This document shows, piece by piece, positions 18,662 to 26,743 of a stretch of 64,000 bases of DNA. The stretch spans positions 262,963-326,962 of the forward strand of contig NZ_QJRY01000008.1 of assembly GCF_003205195.1 (NCBI RefSeq), read 5' to 3'. The DNA comes from Peteryoungia wuzhouensis. Its GTDB lineage: Bacteria; Pseudomonadota; Alphaproteobacteria; Rhizobiales; Rhizobiaceae. Positions within the stretch are counted from its first letter, which is position 1; every line of letters starts with the position of its first letter. The position numbers and the translations under genes were made by a program. The notes beneath the pieces were generated by a model that did no database searches, was not told the DNA's origin, and worked only from the letters and a program-made list of their open reading frames with translations.

Positions 18662-20278
18662 ATGACACGCGAAAAGATCACCCTGTTCGACACGACACTG
18701 CGCGACGGCCAGCAGACGCCGGGCGTGGATTTTTCGGTCGAGGACAAGATTGCAATCGCGGCCATGCTGGACGAATTCGGCTTCGACTATGTCGAGGGCG
18801 GCTATCCCGGTGCGAACCCGACGGATACGAGTTTCTTTGCGAAGAAGCGGACGAAACAGGCCGGTTTCGTCGCCTTCGGCATGACCAAACGCGCCGGTGT
18901 ATCGGCCTCCAACGATCCGGGTCTGACCCAGCTCTTGCAGGCGAAGGCCGATGCGATCTGCCTCGTCGCCAAGAGCTGGGACTATCACGTCAAGGTCGCG
19001 CTCGGCTGCACCAACGAGGAAAACCTCGAAAGCATCCGCGACAGCGTCAAGGCGGTGGTGGCCTCGGCCAAGACGGCCATGGTCGATTGCGAGCATTTCT
19101 TCGACGGCTACAAGGCCAATCCGGACTATGCGATCGCCTGCGCGAAAGAGGCTTACGACGCCGGGGCGCGCTGGGTGGTGCTTTGCGACACCAATGGCGG
19201 CACGCAACCGCCGGAGATCCGCGAGATCGTCCAGGCAGTCATTGCAGCCGGCATCCCCGGCTCCTCGCTCGGCATTCATGCCCATAACGACACCGGCCAG
19301 GCGGTCGCCAATTCGCTCGCCGCCGTCGAAGCCGGCGTGCGGCAGATCCAGGGCACGCTCAACGGGATCGGCGAGCGGTGCGGCAATGCCGATCTCGTCA
19401 CGATCATCCCGACGCTCTGTCTGAAGGATACCTATGCGTCGCGCTTCGAGACCGCGATCGACCGCGAGAAGCTTGTTGGCCTCACCCGCCTGTCGCGTGC
19501 CTTCGACGAGCTGCTCAACCGATCACCGAACCACCAGTCGCCTTATGTCGGCGGCTCGGCCTTTGCCACCAAGGCCGGCATCCATGCCTCGGCATTGCTC
19601 AAGGATCCGAAGACCTACGAACATGTCGAGCCGGAAAGTGTCGGCAATTTCCGCAAGGTCATGGTGTCGGATCAGGGCGGCAAGGCAAACTTCCTCAACG
19701 AGTTGAAGCGTCGCGGCATCACGGTTGCCAAGGATGATCCGAAGCTCGACACGCTGATCTCGGTCGTCAAGGACCGCGAGGCTTCGGGTTATGCCTATGA
19801 GGGGGCCGACGCGAGCTTCGAACTGCTTGCCCTGAAGACACTCGGGACCGTGCCGGACTTCTTTGCGGTCGAGAGCTTTCGCGTGATGGTCGAGCGCCGC
19901 TTCGACAGCCATGGCCAGCTGAAGACCGTCTCCGAGGCCGTGGTCAAAGTGCTCGTCGATGGCGAAATGGTGATGTCGGTTGCCGAAGGCGACGGCCCGG
20001 TCAATGCACTCGACATCGCGCTCCGAAAGGATCTCGGCAAATACCAGAGCGAGATCGTCGATCTCGAACTTGCGGACTACAAGGTTCGTATCCTGAACGG
20101 CGGCACCGAAGCCATCACCCGCGTGCTGATCGAATCGACCGATGCGTCAGGCGCCCGCTGGTGGACGGTCGGTGTGTCCGAAAACATCATCGACGCCTCC
20201 TTCCAGGCGCTGATGGATTCGATCGTCTACAAGCTGATGAAGAACCGCGAACTGGCCGGCCAGATCGCGGCGGAGTAA
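18662..20278 (+). CDS. cimA: Citramalate synthase
   Basis: A DRE-TIM metallolyase of 538 residues, CimA type. It condenses pyruvate and acetyl-CoA to citramalate, a threonine-independent route to 2-oxobutyrate and isoleucine. Motifs seen are FDTTLRDGQQTPGV (residues 9-22), the HxH metal ligands in GIHAHNDTGQAVANS (about 204-218) and the regulatory LeuA-dimer domain from about residue 400. The start at 18662 has TGAGGAC upstream. The related functions 2-isopropylmalate or homocitrate synthase are less likely given the CimA-type length and the GGYPGANPTD segment. Confidence 0.88.
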   Translation: MTREKITLFDTTLRDGQQTPGVDFSVEDKIAIAAMLDEFGFDYVEGGYPGANPTDTSFFAKKRTKQAGFVAFGMTKRAGVSASNDPGLTQLLQAKADAICLVAKSWDYHVKVALGCTNEENLESIRDSVKAVVASAKTAMVDCEHFFDGYKANPDYAIACAKEAYDAGARWVVLCDTNGGTQPPEIREIVQAVIAAGIPGSSLGIHAHNDTGQAVANSLAAVEAGVRQIQGTLNGIGERCGNADLVTIIPTLCLKDTYASRFETAIDREKLVGLTRLSRAFDELLNRSPNHQSPYVGGSAFATKAGIHASALLKDPKTYEHVEPESVGNFRKVMVSDQGGKANFLNELKRRGITVAKDDPKLDTLISVVKDREASGYAYEGADASFELLALKTLGTVPDFFAVESFRVMVERRFDSHGQLKTVSEAVVKVLVDGEMVMSVAEGDGPVNALDIALRKDLGKYQSEIVDLELADYKVRILNGGTEAITRVLIESTDASGARWWTVGVSENIIDASFQALMDSIVYKLMKNRELAGQIAAE

Positions 20279-20310
20279 GACCTCCCGACGCGATCTGCCT
20301 GCCAGTCGAG

Positions 20311-20420
20311 CAGACTTTGGGCAATTCCCGCAAAAGTGCGAAGCGGTTTTGCGTCCGGAATTACGTGAAAACAAAGACCTAGAGCATTGAAGGCGACTCC
20401 ATTTTCGCCGGAAATGCTCT
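20311..20420. repeat. Rhizobial intergenic repeat / bidirectional terminator
   Basis: The stretch after cimA contains a sequence block (GCGTCCGGAATTACGTGAAA and neighbours) of a kind dispersed in rhizobial genomes. It ends in a composite hairpin: AGAGCATT (20381-20388) pairs with AATGCTCT (20413-20420), and inside it GGCGA (20392-20396) pairs with TCGCC (20405-20409). It lies between convergent genes, so a terminator role is likely. Confidence 0.6.
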
Positions 20421-20425
20421 GGGGC

Positions 20426-21598
20426 TCAGCAGGCACCGGCGTGGGCAACGGCCTTGCGTTCACGGCGCTGTGCGACCACGCTGAGCGCAAGTGCAGCCAG
20501 CGGGAAGACTGCCGCCACCAGCGGCAGGGCCGCTAGGCCCGGTCCCCGATCGATGGCGACCCCGCCGATCCAGGCGCCGACGGCATTGCCCAGGTTGAAG
20601 GCCGCGATGTTGAAGCTCGACGCCAGAGCCTGCCCCGCGCCTTCCGCCTTTTCCAGGACACGCATCTGCAGGGGCGCAACTGTCGCAAAGCCTGCCGCGC
20701 CCACCAGTCCGACCAAGGCTACGGTGAGAGACTTGTCGCCGAGCAGGAAGAACATGAGGACCAGCGAAAGGCCAAGCGCCAGAAGCGTGAGCAGGATCGA
20801 ACGGTCGAGATTGTGATCAGCGAGCCTGCCGCCCACGAGGTTGCCAAGGATAAGCCCGCCGCCGAAGACCAGAAGGATGGGCGAAACGGCCGCGTCGGAG
20901 AATCCCGTCACTTGCGTCAGGATAGGGGCGATGTAGGTAAAGACCGTGAAGACACCAGCATAGCCGAGGACCGTGACGGCGAGACCGATGAGCACCTGCG
21001 GGCGCCCCATGGTCGCCAGATCGGAGCGCCAGTCCTGCGGCTCGGGGTTCTGTTCGTCTGGTGGGAGGAAGATTGCAAGCACGGCAAGGGCGATGAGCCC
21101 CACGACGGCAACCGCCCAGAAGGTCATGCGCCAGCCGTATTCCTGTCCGAGCCAGGTTCCGAAGGGGACGCCCGCGATGTTGGCGACGGTGAGACCGGTG
21201 AACATGACGGCGATCGCTGATGCGCGTCGTTCAGGAGCGACGAGGCTTGTCGCAACGACCGACCCAACGCCGAAGAAGGTGCCATGGGCGAGTGCGGCAA
21301 CGAGTCGGGCGAGCATCAAGGTCTCGTAAGTGGGAGCCAGCGCACAGGCCGCATTGCCGATGGTGAAAATGACCATGAGCGCGATCAAAACAGTCTTGCG
21401 TCGCCAGCGGCTGGAAATGGCAGTGAGGATCGGAGCGCCGAATACGACACCGAGTGCGTAACCAGAGATCAAGAGCCCGGCCGCGGCGATCGATACGCCG
21501 AGATCAGCGCCCACTTCGATCAGCAGGCCCATGATGACAAATTCTGTGACGCCGATGCCGAAGGCACCGACGGTGAGAGCATAGAGTGCGAGAGGCAT
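20426..21598 (-). CDS. MFS transporter (DHA1, AraJ/NepI-like)
   Basis: A 390-residue permease with 12 hydrophobic segments. The motif between helices 2 and 3 (GAPILTAISSRWRRKTVL) and the ALAHGTFFGVGSVVATSLV segment match the AraJ/YdhP/NepI branch of drug:proton antiporters, which export sugars, nucleosides or drugs. ATG 21598 has AGGG at nine bases; the ATG at 21607 overlaps that site and is less likely. It is divergent from a LysR gene, the likely regulator, with an inverted repeat in the 100-base gap. Confidence 0.9.
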   Translation of the reverse strand: MPLALYALTVGAFGIGVTEFVIMGLLIEVGADLGVSIAAAGLLISGYALGVVFGAPILTAISSRWRRKTVLIALMVIFTIGNAACALAPTYETLMLARLVAALAHGTFFGVGSVVATSLVAPERRASAIAVMFTGLTVANIAGVPFGTWLGQEYGWRMTFWAVAVVGLIALAVLAIFLPPDEQNPEPQDWRSDLATMGRPQVLIGLAVTVLGYAGVFTVFTYIAPILTQVTGFSDAAVSPILLVFGGGLILGNLVGGRLADHNLDRSILLTLLALGLSLVLMFFLLGDKSLTVALVGLVGAAGFATVAPLQMRVLEKAEGAGQALASSFNIAAFNLGNAVGAWIGGVAIDRGPGLAALPLVAAVFPLAALALSVVAQRRERKAVAHAGAC

Positions 21599-21678
21599 TG
21601 AGAACATCCCTGTGATGGTTGGATGCACTTGAGATAGACGGCAAGCCCTCGATGAAATAGTATGCGAAATCTCACAAC

Positions 21679-21693
21679 ATTCATGAAATGAAT
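21679..21693. promoter_or_regulatory. Inverted repeat in the MFS-LysR divergent promoter
   Basis: ATTCAT (21679-21684), spacer GAA, ATGAAT (21688-21693), six bases before the lysR start. The short dyad and the divergent arrangement suit a LysR autoregulatory site, though it lacks the textbook T-N11-A spacing. Confidence 0.4.
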
Positions 21694-21698
21694 TCACA

Positions 21699-22604
21699 AT
21701 GGCCAGAGCAGACATCAACAGATCGGGCGAGATGGAGGTGTTCGTACAGGTTGTCGAGCGTGGCGGTTTTTCCGCCGCGGCGCGCCAGTTGCGCATGACG
21801 CCGTCCGCCATCAGCAAGCTGGTCGCGCGTCTTGAAGGGCGTCTCGGGACGCGGTTGGTGAACCGTACCACGCGCAAACTGCTTCTCACCCCGGAAGGCC
21901 AGACGTTCTACGAGCATTCAGTACGCATACTTGCAGACATGGATGAGGCCGAACGTCGCGCCTCGTCACACGACGATCCGCGGGGTGTGATCCGGATCAA
22001 TACCAGCGCCGCCTACGGCACCCACGTGCTTGCCCGGATCCTCGGCCGTTTCCTCGAAACATACCCCGGCATCTCGGTCGAGGTTATTCAAACGGACCTC
22101 GTCGTTGATCTCTTGGCCGAGAAGGCGGATATCGCGGTGCGCGCGGGCGCCATGCCGAGTTCCAGCCTGCGAGCTCGCAAACTTGGCGAGACTCCGCTGG
22201 TGATTGTCGCCTCACCCACTTATCTCGAGAAACACGGTGTCCCGAAAACTGCCGCTGATCTGGAGCAGCATTGTCGGCTGGGCTTCGGCTACGTCCGCGC
22301 TGTCAGGGAGTGGCCAGTGGCGGAAGGAGATGTGATCGTGGAGGTCCCGGTTGCCGGCCGGCTCAGCGCAAGTGACGGCGAGGCTTTGCGTCACTTCGCA
22401 ATCGGTGGCGTGGGACTTGCACAACTGGCGCATTTCACGGTGGCGGAGGATCTCAAGGCAGGTCGGCTGGTCACAGTTCTCGACAGCGCTCTCACTCGAC
22501 GCAAGGAACCATTTCACGCCGTTTATGTGGGCCAAGGTGGACACCTGCCTGCCCGAATCCGCACCATGCTCGACTATCTTGCCGAGCACGGCCGGGTGTT
22601 CTAG
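21699..22604 (+). CDS. LysR family transcriptional regulator
   Basis: A 301-residue LysR-type regulator. The N-terminal helix-turn-helix (residues 7-66: MEVFVQVVERGGFSAAARQL, then SAISKLVARLEGRLGTRL) is intact and the effector-binding domain spans about 92-300. The opening residues and the RTTRKLLLTPEG wing resemble the AaeR/DsdC-like branch that controls divergent exporters. It is transcribed away from the MFS gene and probably controls it. The inducer is unknown. Confidence 0.92.
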   Translation: MARADINRSGEMEVFVQVVERGGFSAAARQLRMTPSAISKLVARLEGRLGTRLVNRTTRKLLLTPEGQTFYEHSVRILADMDEAERRASSHDDPRGVIRINTSAAYGTHVLARILGRFLETYPGISVEVIQTDLVVDLLAEKADIAVRAGAMPSSSLRARKLGETPLVIVASPTYLEKHGVPKTAADLEQHCRLGFGYVRAVREWPVAEGDVIVEVPVAGRLSASDGEALRHFAIGGVGLAQLAHFTVAEDLKAGRLVTVLDSALTRRKEPFHAVYVGQGGHLPARIRTMLDYLAEHGRVF

Positions 22605-22790
22605 CCATCAAGCTATCGCCGCTCGAAACCGGTCAAAGTCCCGTGGCACCGACTGACAGCGTCAGCTTTAGCGATTTGCTAGGGCTCAAATGATCGGCCT
22701 GCCTGAACGATTCTTCACAGAAATGAATTGGTGCCTGCAACCCTTGAGGCGTAATTCCGTTTCCAAGCATAACAAAAGTCAGGAAACACC

Positions 22791-23687
22791 ATGGCCGACG
22801 CCTCCCTCCCTGCAGAGAACAAGGACAGCCTGAACGGCTTCCTGTTCGCCCTCTCCGCCTATCTGCTGTGGGGCTTCCTGCCGATCTACATGAAGGCTCT
22901 GGCGCATATCTCGCCGGCCGAGGTCATCGCGCATCGAATCCTGTGGTCGATCCCCGTCGCCGGCCTGTTGCTGATCGTCCTCAAACGCACCGACGACCTG
23001 AAGCGGGCGATCCGCAATCCCCGGATGCTCGGCATGGCGGCGGTGACGGCGACGCTGATCAGCGTCAACTGGGGGATCTATGTCTGGGCGATCGGCGCGG
23101 GCCATGCGCTTGACACGGCCATCGGTTATTTCATCAACCCGCTGTTCTCGATCCTGCTCGGTGCGATCCTCCTCAAGGAGAAGCTGCAGCGCGCCCAGAT
23201 CGCGGCCCTTGCGCTGGTCGTTCTGGCGGTGGTCATCCTGACGGTCGAAGCCGGCCGCCTTCCGATCGTGGCGCTCGCGCTGACCTTCTCCTGGGGCTTC
23301 TACGCCTTCTTCCGCAAGACCCTGCCGATCGGTCCGAACCAGGGCTTCCTTCTGGAGGTGCTGCTGCTTTCGCCCTTCGCCCTCGGCTATCTCGTCTACC
23401 TGAACATTCAGGGCGGCGGGCATTTCATGACGGGCAACACGATGGACACGGTGCTGCTCGCTTCGGCCGGTTTCGTCACCGCAGTGCCGCTGATCCTCTA
23501 TGCCAACGGCGCGAAGCTTCTCCGCCTCTCGACCATCGGCATCATGCAGTATATCGCGCCGTCGATGATCTTCATCACCGCCGTCTTCGTGTTCAAGGAA
23601 CCCTTTAGCCCGGCCAAGGCAATCGCCTTCCCGCTGATCTGGGTGGCGCTGATCATCTACACCTTGCCGATGCTGAAGCGCCGCTGA
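22791..23687 (+). CDS. rarD: EamA family protein RarD
   Basis: A 298-residue, ten-helix membrane protein of the RarD branch of drug/metabolite transporters. The RarD-specific start (GFLFALSAYLLWGFLPIYMKAL), HRILWSIP and SVNWGIYVWAIGAGHALDTAIGYFINP are all present. E. coli RarD is tied to chloramphenicol sensitivity but the natural substrate is unknown. A likely promoter is TTGAGG/CATAAC shortly upstream and AGGAAA is the ribosome site. Confidence 0.92.
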   Translation: MADASLPAENKDSLNGFLFALSAYLLWGFLPIYMKALAHISPAEVIAHRILWSIPVAGLLLIVLKRTDDLKRAIRNPRMLGMAAVTATLISVNWGIYVWAIGAGHALDTAIGYFINPLFSILLGAILLKEKLQRAQIAALALVVLAVVILTVEAGRLPIVALALTFSWGFYAFFRKTLPIGPNQGFLLEVLLLSPFALGYLVYLNIQGGGHFMTGNTMDTVLLASAGFVTAVPLILYANGAKLLRLSTIGIMQYIAPSMIFITAVFVFKEPFSPAKAIAFPLIWVALIIYTLPMLKRR

Positions 23688-23704
23688 GGCGCGCGTCTGC
23701 GGCC

Positions 23705-24325
23705 TCAAAGCCTGGCAATGGTTGCCGGATCGCCTTCGGGCGCTCCAGCTTCGGCCCATCGACCCTCAATCGCCGGGACGATATCCTCGATGCGGTCGAT
23801 CACCATCGGCCGCACGCGATGCGCTGTATGGATGAAGCCCGAAGTCGACATGTGGTCGATCAGCTCCAGCATCGGCTTCCAGAAATCATTCACATTGGCG
23901 AAGACCATCGGCTTTTCATGACGGCCGAGCTGGCCCCAGGTCATGATCTCGACGATCTCCTCGAGCGTGCCGATGCCGCCGGGCAAGGTCACGAAAGCGT
24001 CCGAGCGCTCGAACATCGCATGCTTGCGCTCGTGCATGTCCCTGGTGATGATCAGCTCGTTGAGCTGTCCCAGCGAATGGCGCGTCGCTTCCATGTCGAC
24101 GAGGAATTCCGGGATGATGCCGGTGACATGACCGCCGGCAGACAGAACGCCCGAGGCGACCGCCCCCATGATGCCCTTGGTGCCGCCGCCATAGACCAGC
24201 CGCAGCCCGTTTTTGGCGAGCGACCGGCCGAAGGCACGGCCTGCATCCATGAAAGCAGGATCGCGTCCGGGCTGGGAGCCGCAATAGACGCAGACGGATC
24301 GAATCGGGGTGTTTTCTTCGCTCAT
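23705..24325 (-). CDS. LOG family cytokinin-type phosphoribohydrolase
   Basis: A 206-residue TIGR00730/LONELY GUY protein with the signature PGGIGTLEE near residue 116 and the upstream YGGGTKGIMGAVA, which together bind the ribose phosphate. LOG enzymes release the base from nucleoside 5'-monophosphates, including cytokinin precursors. MSEENTPIRSVCVYCGSQPG is the typical N-terminus, so ATG 24325 was chosen over longer frames. In a plant-associated bacterium it may make free cytokinin, but general AMP or nucleotide salvage is equally possible. Confidence 0.88.
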   Translation of the reverse strand: MSEENTPIRSVCVYCGSQPGRDPAFMDAGRAFGRSLAKNGLRLVYGGGTKGIMGAVASGVLSAGGHVTGIIPEFLVDMEATRHSLGQLNELIITRDMHERKHAMFERSDAFVTLPGGIGTLEEIVEIMTWGQLGRHEKPMVFANVNDFWKPMLELIDHMSTSGFIHTAHRVRPMVIDRIEDIVPAIEGRWAEAGAPEGDPATIARL

Positions 24326-24483
24326 GCGGGCCAAAAAACAGTCTGGCGGCAGCAAGGTCAACAAAATTGGCTGAAAACCCGAGGCAAGCGGGGCGGAATC
24401 AGGTCCAGACGCTTGTCGAAACAAGCGGTTAAGGCTAGCAATTCGAAGGGATATGGCGGCTGTTCCGCCGGGAGACTTGAGAT

Positions 24484-26628
24484 ATGAAGAACCGTGCCCT
24501 CTGGGTGGTCCTGCTTGTACTTGCCATCGTCAGCCTGCTGATGGTCTTTGTCATCATGCCACGGCTGAACCCGTCGAGCGAGACGGCACCTGCCATCAGC
24601 GCGGCGACCGACGCAGTCAAGTCTGCCGCCGATCAGGCCGCAGCGACCGCCGAGACAGCAACCGCCAACATCGCCGATGCGGCCGCCCAGAAGATGGACC
24701 GCCTGAAGGCTGAGGCCGTCAAGGCCGTGGATGGCATCAACGCACTCTTCGCCGATGGCCGCACGCCGGGCGTGGAAGCCTATAGCGCGGCCAAGACGCT
24801 GGCACAGGGTGCTGTTTCGGCGCTCGCCGCCATCGACGTGCCGGAAGGGCTCGACGCCAAGCTTGCCGAAACGATCAAGGCCCTGCAGGCCGATGCCGCC
24901 AAGGCGCTCTCGATGATCCAGCAGTTGCCGGACGATCCGGCCAAGGCCGCGGGCCTCGTCGCCTCGATCAAGGACGCATTGCTCGGCAAACCAGTCGAGA
25001 CTGCCGCTGCACCGGCTGCCGACGCCGCCGCATCGGATCTTCCGCGCTTCGACGTGCTGCGTGTCGAGCCCGATGGCTCCACCGTGATTGCCGGCAATGC
25101 CGCGCCGGGAGCGAAGGTCGAGATCATCAACGGCAATGACGTCATCTCGTCCCAGACGGTTGACGGCACGGGCGATTTCGCCGCCGTCCTCGACAATCCT
25201 CTGCCGCCTGGCGACCATTCGCTGCAGATCCGCGCCACCGGCGTCGATGGCAAGACCGTGACCTCGGAGGAAGTGGCCACCATTTCCGTTCCGGAGGGTG
25301 GCAAGGGTGAACTTCTCGCCATGGTCTCCACGCCGGGCAAGGCAAGCCGCCTGATCACCCTGCCGGGCGCGGCGGATGCTGCCGCCCCTGCCCCGTCAGC
25401 TGCCCCCGCCGCATCGACCTCAGTGCCGCCAGCCAGCGATGTTGCGGCAGCTCCGGCGGCCGAGACTGCCGCCCCCTCGGCAAGCGGTCTGCCTGACCTG
25501 CCCGCCGCGTCGAGTCAGCTCGCCGGCTCCGCGCCGACGATCCCCGCCGGCGGTAGCGACGTAGCGGCGGCACCGGCCGCGCCATCGGCGAGCGAGACGC
25601 CCGCTGCAACCACGTCTCCGGCGGTAATCAGTGCCGAAATTCAGGTGACGGCCGTCGAAATCGAAGGCGACCGGATCTTCGTGGCCGGCAAGGCTCCGAT
25701 CGGATCGACCGTGCGCGGTTTTGCCGACAAGGCAACGATCGGCGAGAGCAAGACCGATGCCAGCGGCCATTTCGTGATCGATGGGACGATGGCTCTCTCG
25801 GTTGGTAGTCATATCATCGAAGTCGAGCTGCTGGATGCGTCCGGCAAGGTCGTGGTGCGCGCATCCGTGCCGTTCGAGCGGCCGGAAGGCGAGCAGGTTT
25901 CCGTCGTGGCACCGGCCCCTGACGCCGCTGCTGCCCAAACCACCCCCGAACAGGCCGAGTTCGAACGCCTGCGCATCTCGCTCACCAAGGCGCTGACCAT
26001 CCTCGAAGGCCTTTATGCCAATGGGCAGAAGCCAGCCCTCGAGCAATTGGCTGCGGCGCGCTCCGCCACCGAATTCGGCCTGCAGTCGATCATCGGCTTC
26101 CGCGCCGGTTCGACAGCTTCGGCCGATTTCACGGCCTCCGTCGCCGCCCATGGCGCAAAGGCGAAGGAAGCGCTTGCGCTGTTGCAGTCGGTAAACACGG
26201 GTGACGTCGATGGGCTTGGTGCCATCCTGCCCAAGCTCGCCGCCCTGATCCGCGACCTGCTCGATCAGCCGACGCCGCCTGCCGATGCATCCGCAGCGGA
26301 GACGTCGACCCCGGCGGCACCTGCCGCAACTGCCGCAGCCCCGTCCACTGGCGCCGACACCGCGGCTGCGCCGAAGACGATCCAGCAGGCGCCTCTCGCC
26401 AAGAGCGACAACAGCGTCATCATCCGCCGTGGCGATACGCTGTGGCAGATTTCGCGGCGCGTCTATGGCCAGGGCGTTCGCTACACGACGATCTACCTCG
26501 CCAACGAGAACCAGATCCGCAATCCGGACCGGATCGCGCCGGGCCAGATCTTCACAGTGCCGAAGGATGCATTGCCGAACGCAGAGGAAATTCACCGCAA
26601 ACGCCTGCGCGGTGAACCGGTGAACTGA
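24484..26628 (+). CDS. LysM protein with duplicated helical and Ig-like domains
   Basis: A 714-residue envelope protein with an N-terminal membrane anchor (residues 5-27), a helical domain (about 69-165), an Ig-like beta domain (about 189-275), an Ala/Pro-rich linker (about 295-375), a second Ig-like domain (about 386-475), a second helical domain (about 493-592), another linker and a C-terminal LysM domain (about 645-692; RRGDTLWQISRRVYGQGVRYTTIYLANENQI). LysM binds peptidoglycan. The two helical domains share the pattern A.KAL..L..L.A.G..P....L.AA, so the protein arose by duplication. GGGAG precedes the start. Rhizobial LysM proteins of this layout are known but unnamed. Confidence 0.88.
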   Translation: MKNRALWVVLLVLAIVSLLMVFVIMPRLNPSSETAPAISAATDAVKSAADQAAATAETATANIADAAAQKMDRLKAEAVKAVDGINALFADGRTPGVEAYSAAKTLAQGAVSALAAIDVPEGLDAKLAETIKALQADAAKALSMIQQLPDDPAKAAGLVASIKDALLGKPVETAAAPAADAAASDLPRFDVLRVEPDGSTVIAGNAAPGAKVEIINGNDVISSQTVDGTGDFAAVLDNPLPPGDHSLQIRATGVDGKTVTSEEVATISVPEGGKGELLAMVSTPGKASRLITLPGAADAAAPAPSAAPAASTSVPPASDVAAAPAAETAAPSASGLPDLPAASSQLAGSAPTIPAGGSDVAAAPAAPSASETPAATTSPAVISAEIQVTAVEIEGDRIFVAGKAPIGSTVRGFADKATIGESKTDASGHFVIDGTMALSVGSHIIEVELLDASGKVVVRASVPFERPEGEQVSVVAPAPDAAAAQTTPEQAEFERLRISLTKALTILEGLYANGQKPALEQLAAARSATEFGLQSIIGFRAGSTASADFTASVAAHGAKAKEALALLQSVNTGDVDGLGAILPKLAALIRDLLDQPTPPADASAAETSTPAAPAATAAAPSTGADTAAAPKTIQQAPLAKSDNSVIIRRGDTLWQISRRVYGQGVRYTTIYLANENQIRNPDRIAPGQIFTVPKDALPNAEEIHRKRLRGEPVN

Positions 26629-26679
26629 GCATTCACGATCCGGTCATTGTATTGGGGCAGACAAAACCCTAATTGACGG

Positions 26680-26710
26680 AAGCGGCGATCCCACAGGGTC
26701 GCCGCTTTTT
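26680..26710 (+). terminator. Rho-independent terminator
   Basis: AAGCGGCGA (26680-26688) pairs with TCGCCGCTT (26699-26707) across a ten-base loop, followed by a run of T to 26710. It ends the LysM gene's transcript before the ABC exporter. Confidence 0.85.
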
Positions 26711-26743
26711 ATCTATCTGGACAGCGGACTGACGGGGACTGGA

